A program made the position numbers and the translations under genes. From NCBI GenBank assembly GCA_902773475.1, contig CACYEO010000067.1, positions 1-6,921 of the forward strand: a stretch of DNA of 6,921 bases. Direction: 5' to 3'. The notes beneath the pieces were generated by a model that was given only the letters and a program-made list of their open reading frames with translations, ran no database searches and was not told the DNA's origin. Within the stretch, counting starts at the first letter, position 1; each line of letters starts with the position of its first letter. The DNA is from an uncultured bacterium (GTDB lineage Bacteria > Verrucomicrobiota > Kiritimatiellia > RFP12 > UBA1067). Positions 5,622 through 6,921 of the stretch are shown one piece after another.

Positions 5622-6056
5622 ATGGAATCGGTTTTCGAGTCGTCATCGCCTGAAGAAACGGCCAAGATCGCCTGCGAGTTTGCGAAACTTGTGCGCGCTG
5701 GAGACGTGGTCTGTCTTGAAGGCGATCTCGGCGCAGGCAAAACCGCGTTTGCGCAGGCGTTCGCGCGCGCAGTCGGTGTGGAAGAGCCGGTGACGTCCCC
5801 GACGTTCTGTCTTGTCTCCGAGTATGCTGCTCGCGAGTGGCTGTTCGTGCACATGGATCTCTATCGTCTTTCCGGACCGGACGATGTCCTTTCACTCGGT
5901 TGGGAGGATTATCTTTCGCGCGGCGCGGTAGTGTTTGTCGAGTGGCCGGACCGTGCGGGGGATCTTGTGCCGGAAAACGCCTGGCGCGTTTCGATTGCAC
6001 ATGGATCCTCCCCCCTCTCGCGCACTATTTCCATTTCGCGGATTCCCGCAGCGTAA
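5622..6056 (+). CDS. tsaE: tRNA t6A biosynthesis ATPase TsaE
   Basis: TsaE is the P-loop ATPase that works with TsaB and TsaD to make N6-threonylcarbamoyladenosine at position 37 of ANN-decoding tRNAs. The protein has 144 residues, normal for the family. The Walker A loop GDLGAGKT is at 34-41. The family blocks VTSPTFCLVSEY (57-68), HMDLYRL (77-83), GWEDYLSRG (93-101) and VEWPDRA (106-112) follow in order. AAGGA at 5608-5612 sits nine bases before ATG. It begins 24 bases after rsmE with no terminator, so it is likely the last gene of the grpE-dnaJ-rsmE-tsaE transcript. No tsaB or tsaD is adjacent; the next gene is an unrelated secreted protein with its own promoter. Confidence 0.95.
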   Translation: MESVFESSSPEETAKIACEFAKLVRAGDVVCLEGDLGAGKTAFAQAFARAVGVEEPVTSPTFCLVSEYAAREWLFVHMDLYRLSGPDDVLSLGWEDYLSRGAVVFVEWPDRAGDLVPENAWRVSIAHGSSPLSRTISISRIPAA

Positions 6057-6318
6057 ATCGCATTACTGGCCGCGTTTCACTTGAGCACACCGCGGGAGAA
6101 GTGTTTGGGTTTTGTCAGGGCGGGGCGGGCGTGAGTCAAAATCTTTCGCGTCTCTCGTCTGACGTCTCATTCCGTAAGAGGTCTAGGAATATAGGATTCC
6201 TGGCTTCTATCGCGGGGACAGCAACAAGCGTACGATAACAAGGGCGCGATGTCGCGAGACATTGCGCGGAATCTGCGTTTAGGCGGCAGATCGCGGCGAG
6301 CCGGACGGGGCGGCATTA
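6057..6318 (+). other. intergenic region between tsaE and the GH110-like gene
   Basis: No convincing coding sequence, tRNA or CRISPR-like repeat was seen on either strand. No clear terminator follows tsaE; CCGCG and CGCGG near 6070-6096 could pair over a 16-base loop but no T-run follows. The stretch contains GTCT(C) repeated three times between about 6150 and 6168. It also has an imperfect hairpin at 6183-6203 and a strong hairpin at 6244-6267, the latter listed separately. The hairpin at 6183-6203 pairs CTAGGAAT with ATTCCTGG, one wobble, around loop ATAGG, and lacks a T-run. Confidence 0.6.
6244..6267 (+). other. strong hairpin with a GCGA tetraloop
   Basis: GCGCGATGTC (6244-6253) pairs with GACATTGCGC (6258-6267): ten pairs, nine Watson-Crick and one G-T, around a GCGA loop of the stable GNRA class. 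No T-run follows on either strand, so it is not an intrinsic terminator. It lies about 50 bases upstream of the extended -10 at 6319. It could be an operator-like inverted repeat for a dimeric regulator, or a 3'-end structure of the tsaE transcript. Function is unknown. Confidence 0.55.
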
Positions 6319-6327
6319 TGCTATAAT
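6319..6327 (+). promoter_or_regulatory. extended -10 promoter of the GH110-like gene (leaderless)
   Basis: TGCTATAAT contains a perfect TATAAT (6322-6327) and the extended -10 TG at 6319-6320. The position expected for a -35 (about 6299-6304, AGCCGG) does not match TTGACA. Seven bases separate the hexamer from ATG at 6335, which puts the predicted transcript start at 6334-6335. Spacing and design match the site at 266-274 exactly. Confidence 0.75.
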
Positions 6328-6334
6328 AGCCGAC

Positions 6335-6921
6335 ATGAAAAACATTGCCTTTGCATTTGGCGTCTGGGCGGCGGTGTGCGCAGCTCCGGCGGCTTCCATC
6401 GGAGAAACCCGGTTTGCGCCTCGCGGGACGGACGACCGGACGGCTGAAGTCCTCGCCGCAGTGAAGAGCGGGGCGACGCTGCGTTTCGAGAAGGGCGAAT
6501 ACCATTTCCGCTCGCCGTCGAAGATCGAATACTCGATTTCAAACCACGACAATCCCGGATCGCACCGCGTGTTTCTGCCGGTGACGAATGTCGTCGATTT
6601 CGCCATCGCAGGCGAGGGCGCGAGGTTCGTTTTCCACGGCGATGGTGTGGGAATGACGCTCATGGATTCGCGGCGCGTTTCAGTGAAGGGCGTCTCTTTC
6701 GATTGGGCGCGTCCGGCTTTCTCCGAGGCGCGTGTCGCGAAGACGGCGAAAGACGGCGTCGTCCTCCGGTTCGATAGCTCCATCTTCCCCATGTCCATCG
6801 AGCGCGGGAAACTCTTCGCGACGGGAGACGGGCGTAAAATCCAAGCAAGGCTCGTGTCGTTTTTCGACGGCAAGACCATGCAGCCCATAATCGGAAGGCG
6901 GCAGATTGCCCGCGCCGATCC
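6335..6921 (+). CDS. secreted GH110-like (alpha-1,3-galactosidase-type) beta-helix protein, N-terminal part
   Basis: The frame is open to the window end (195 full codons), so the gene is truncated by the edge. Residues 1-19 are a signal peptide: MKNIAFAF, a hydrophobic core and an AxA site at Ala17-Pro-Ala19. The mature part resembles the start of a right-handed parallel beta-helix. It shows GATLRFEKGEYHF (46-58), SNHDN (69-73), H-x-VFLPV with a V-x-DFAI-x-GEGARFVFHG block (77-102) and VKGVSFDW-x-RP (117-127). The SNHDN, FHG and FDW-x-RP combination is what I associate with glycoside hydrolase family 110. Known members cut terminal alpha-1,3-galactose from blood-group-B-like or carrageenan-type chains. 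The catalytic acids lie beyond the window, so activity and substrate cannot be judged. Another pectate-lyase-like beta-helix family is the main alternative. ATG follows the -10 by seven bases with no Shine-Dalgarno, so a leaderless mRNA is expected. Confidence 0.7.
   Translation, partial: MKNIAFAFGVWAAVCAAPAASIGETRFAPRGTDDRTAEVLAAVKSGATLRFEKGEYHFRSPSKIEYSISNHDNPGSHRVFLPVTNVVDFAIAGEGARFVFHGDGVGMTLMDSRRVSVKGVSFDWARPAFSEARVAKTAKDGVVLRFDSSIFPMSIERGKLFATGDGRKIQARLVSFFDGKTMQPIIGRRQIARAD

Noticed and set aside
6148..6168. GTCT(C) repeated three times, considered as a small repeat array or regulator site
   Set aside because: The units are 4-5 bases, unevenly spaced and few, so chance explains them.
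6183..6203. Hairpin CTAGGAAT/ATTCCTGG considered as the tsaE terminator, and TATATT on the minus strand considered as a promoter
   Set aside because: No T-run follows on either strand. The minus-strand -10-like sequence has no extended TG and no gene to drive.
5837..6238. A + strand frame running from inside tsaE into the gap
   Set aside because: It overlaps tsaE out of frame, has no ribosome site and gives no recognisable protein; the part in the gap is short.

Overview
The window is a GC-rich, gene-dense bacterial segment. Every convincing gene is on the + strand. Housekeeping genes sit between genes for polysaccharide and sugar use. The flanks are a KduD-type uronate-pathway dehydrogenase, an exported 3-keto-disaccharide hydrolase-domain protein and an exported GH110-like beta-helix protein. 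These, the high GC and the long-form HisG suggest a glycan-degrading member of the Planctomycetes-Verrucomicrobia-Lentisphaerae/Kiritimatiellae group. That placement is inferred from gene content and not proven.

Layout. At 1-220 is the 3' end of kduD. A short hairpin with a T-run and an extended -10 promoter follow, and then a secreted 3-keto-disaccharide hydrolase-domain gene (282-938). Next is a seven-helix Bax-inhibitor-1/YccA-family membrane protein (996-1709). After a 142-base gap with a weak terminator and a probable promoter comes hisG (1852-2721). It is followed by a 29-residue, very basic ribosomal protein gene of the bS22/mS38 (AURKAIP1/COX24) family (2766-2855), closed by a clear rho-independent terminator. 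A tight cluster grpE-dnaJ-rsmE-tsaE (2939-6056) follows. After a 278-base intergenic stretch with a strong hairpin comes the start of the GH110-like secreted protein (6335 to the window end, truncated).

How the genes relate. GrpE and DnaJ are the nucleotide-exchange factor and J-protein of the Hsp70 machine; dnaK is not between them. RsmE (16S rRNA m3U1498) and TsaE (tRNA t6A) are translation-modification genes often found near such clusters. The bS22-like protein is also a ribosome component. The outer genes point to import-linked and extracellular glycan breakdown.

The most interesting signal is regulatory. Both exported glycan genes start with the same 5' module. An extended -10 (TGnTATAAT) lies exactly 7 bases before the ATG, so transcription should begin at or one base before the start codon and the mRNA should be leaderless. 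Both then encode a signal peptide beginning MK-x-x-AFAF. The better-supported cytosolic genes (bS22-like, dnaJ, tsaE) and the Bax-inhibitor gene instead have Shine-Dalgarno sequences. I found no clear evidence of a wholly new multi-gene system.
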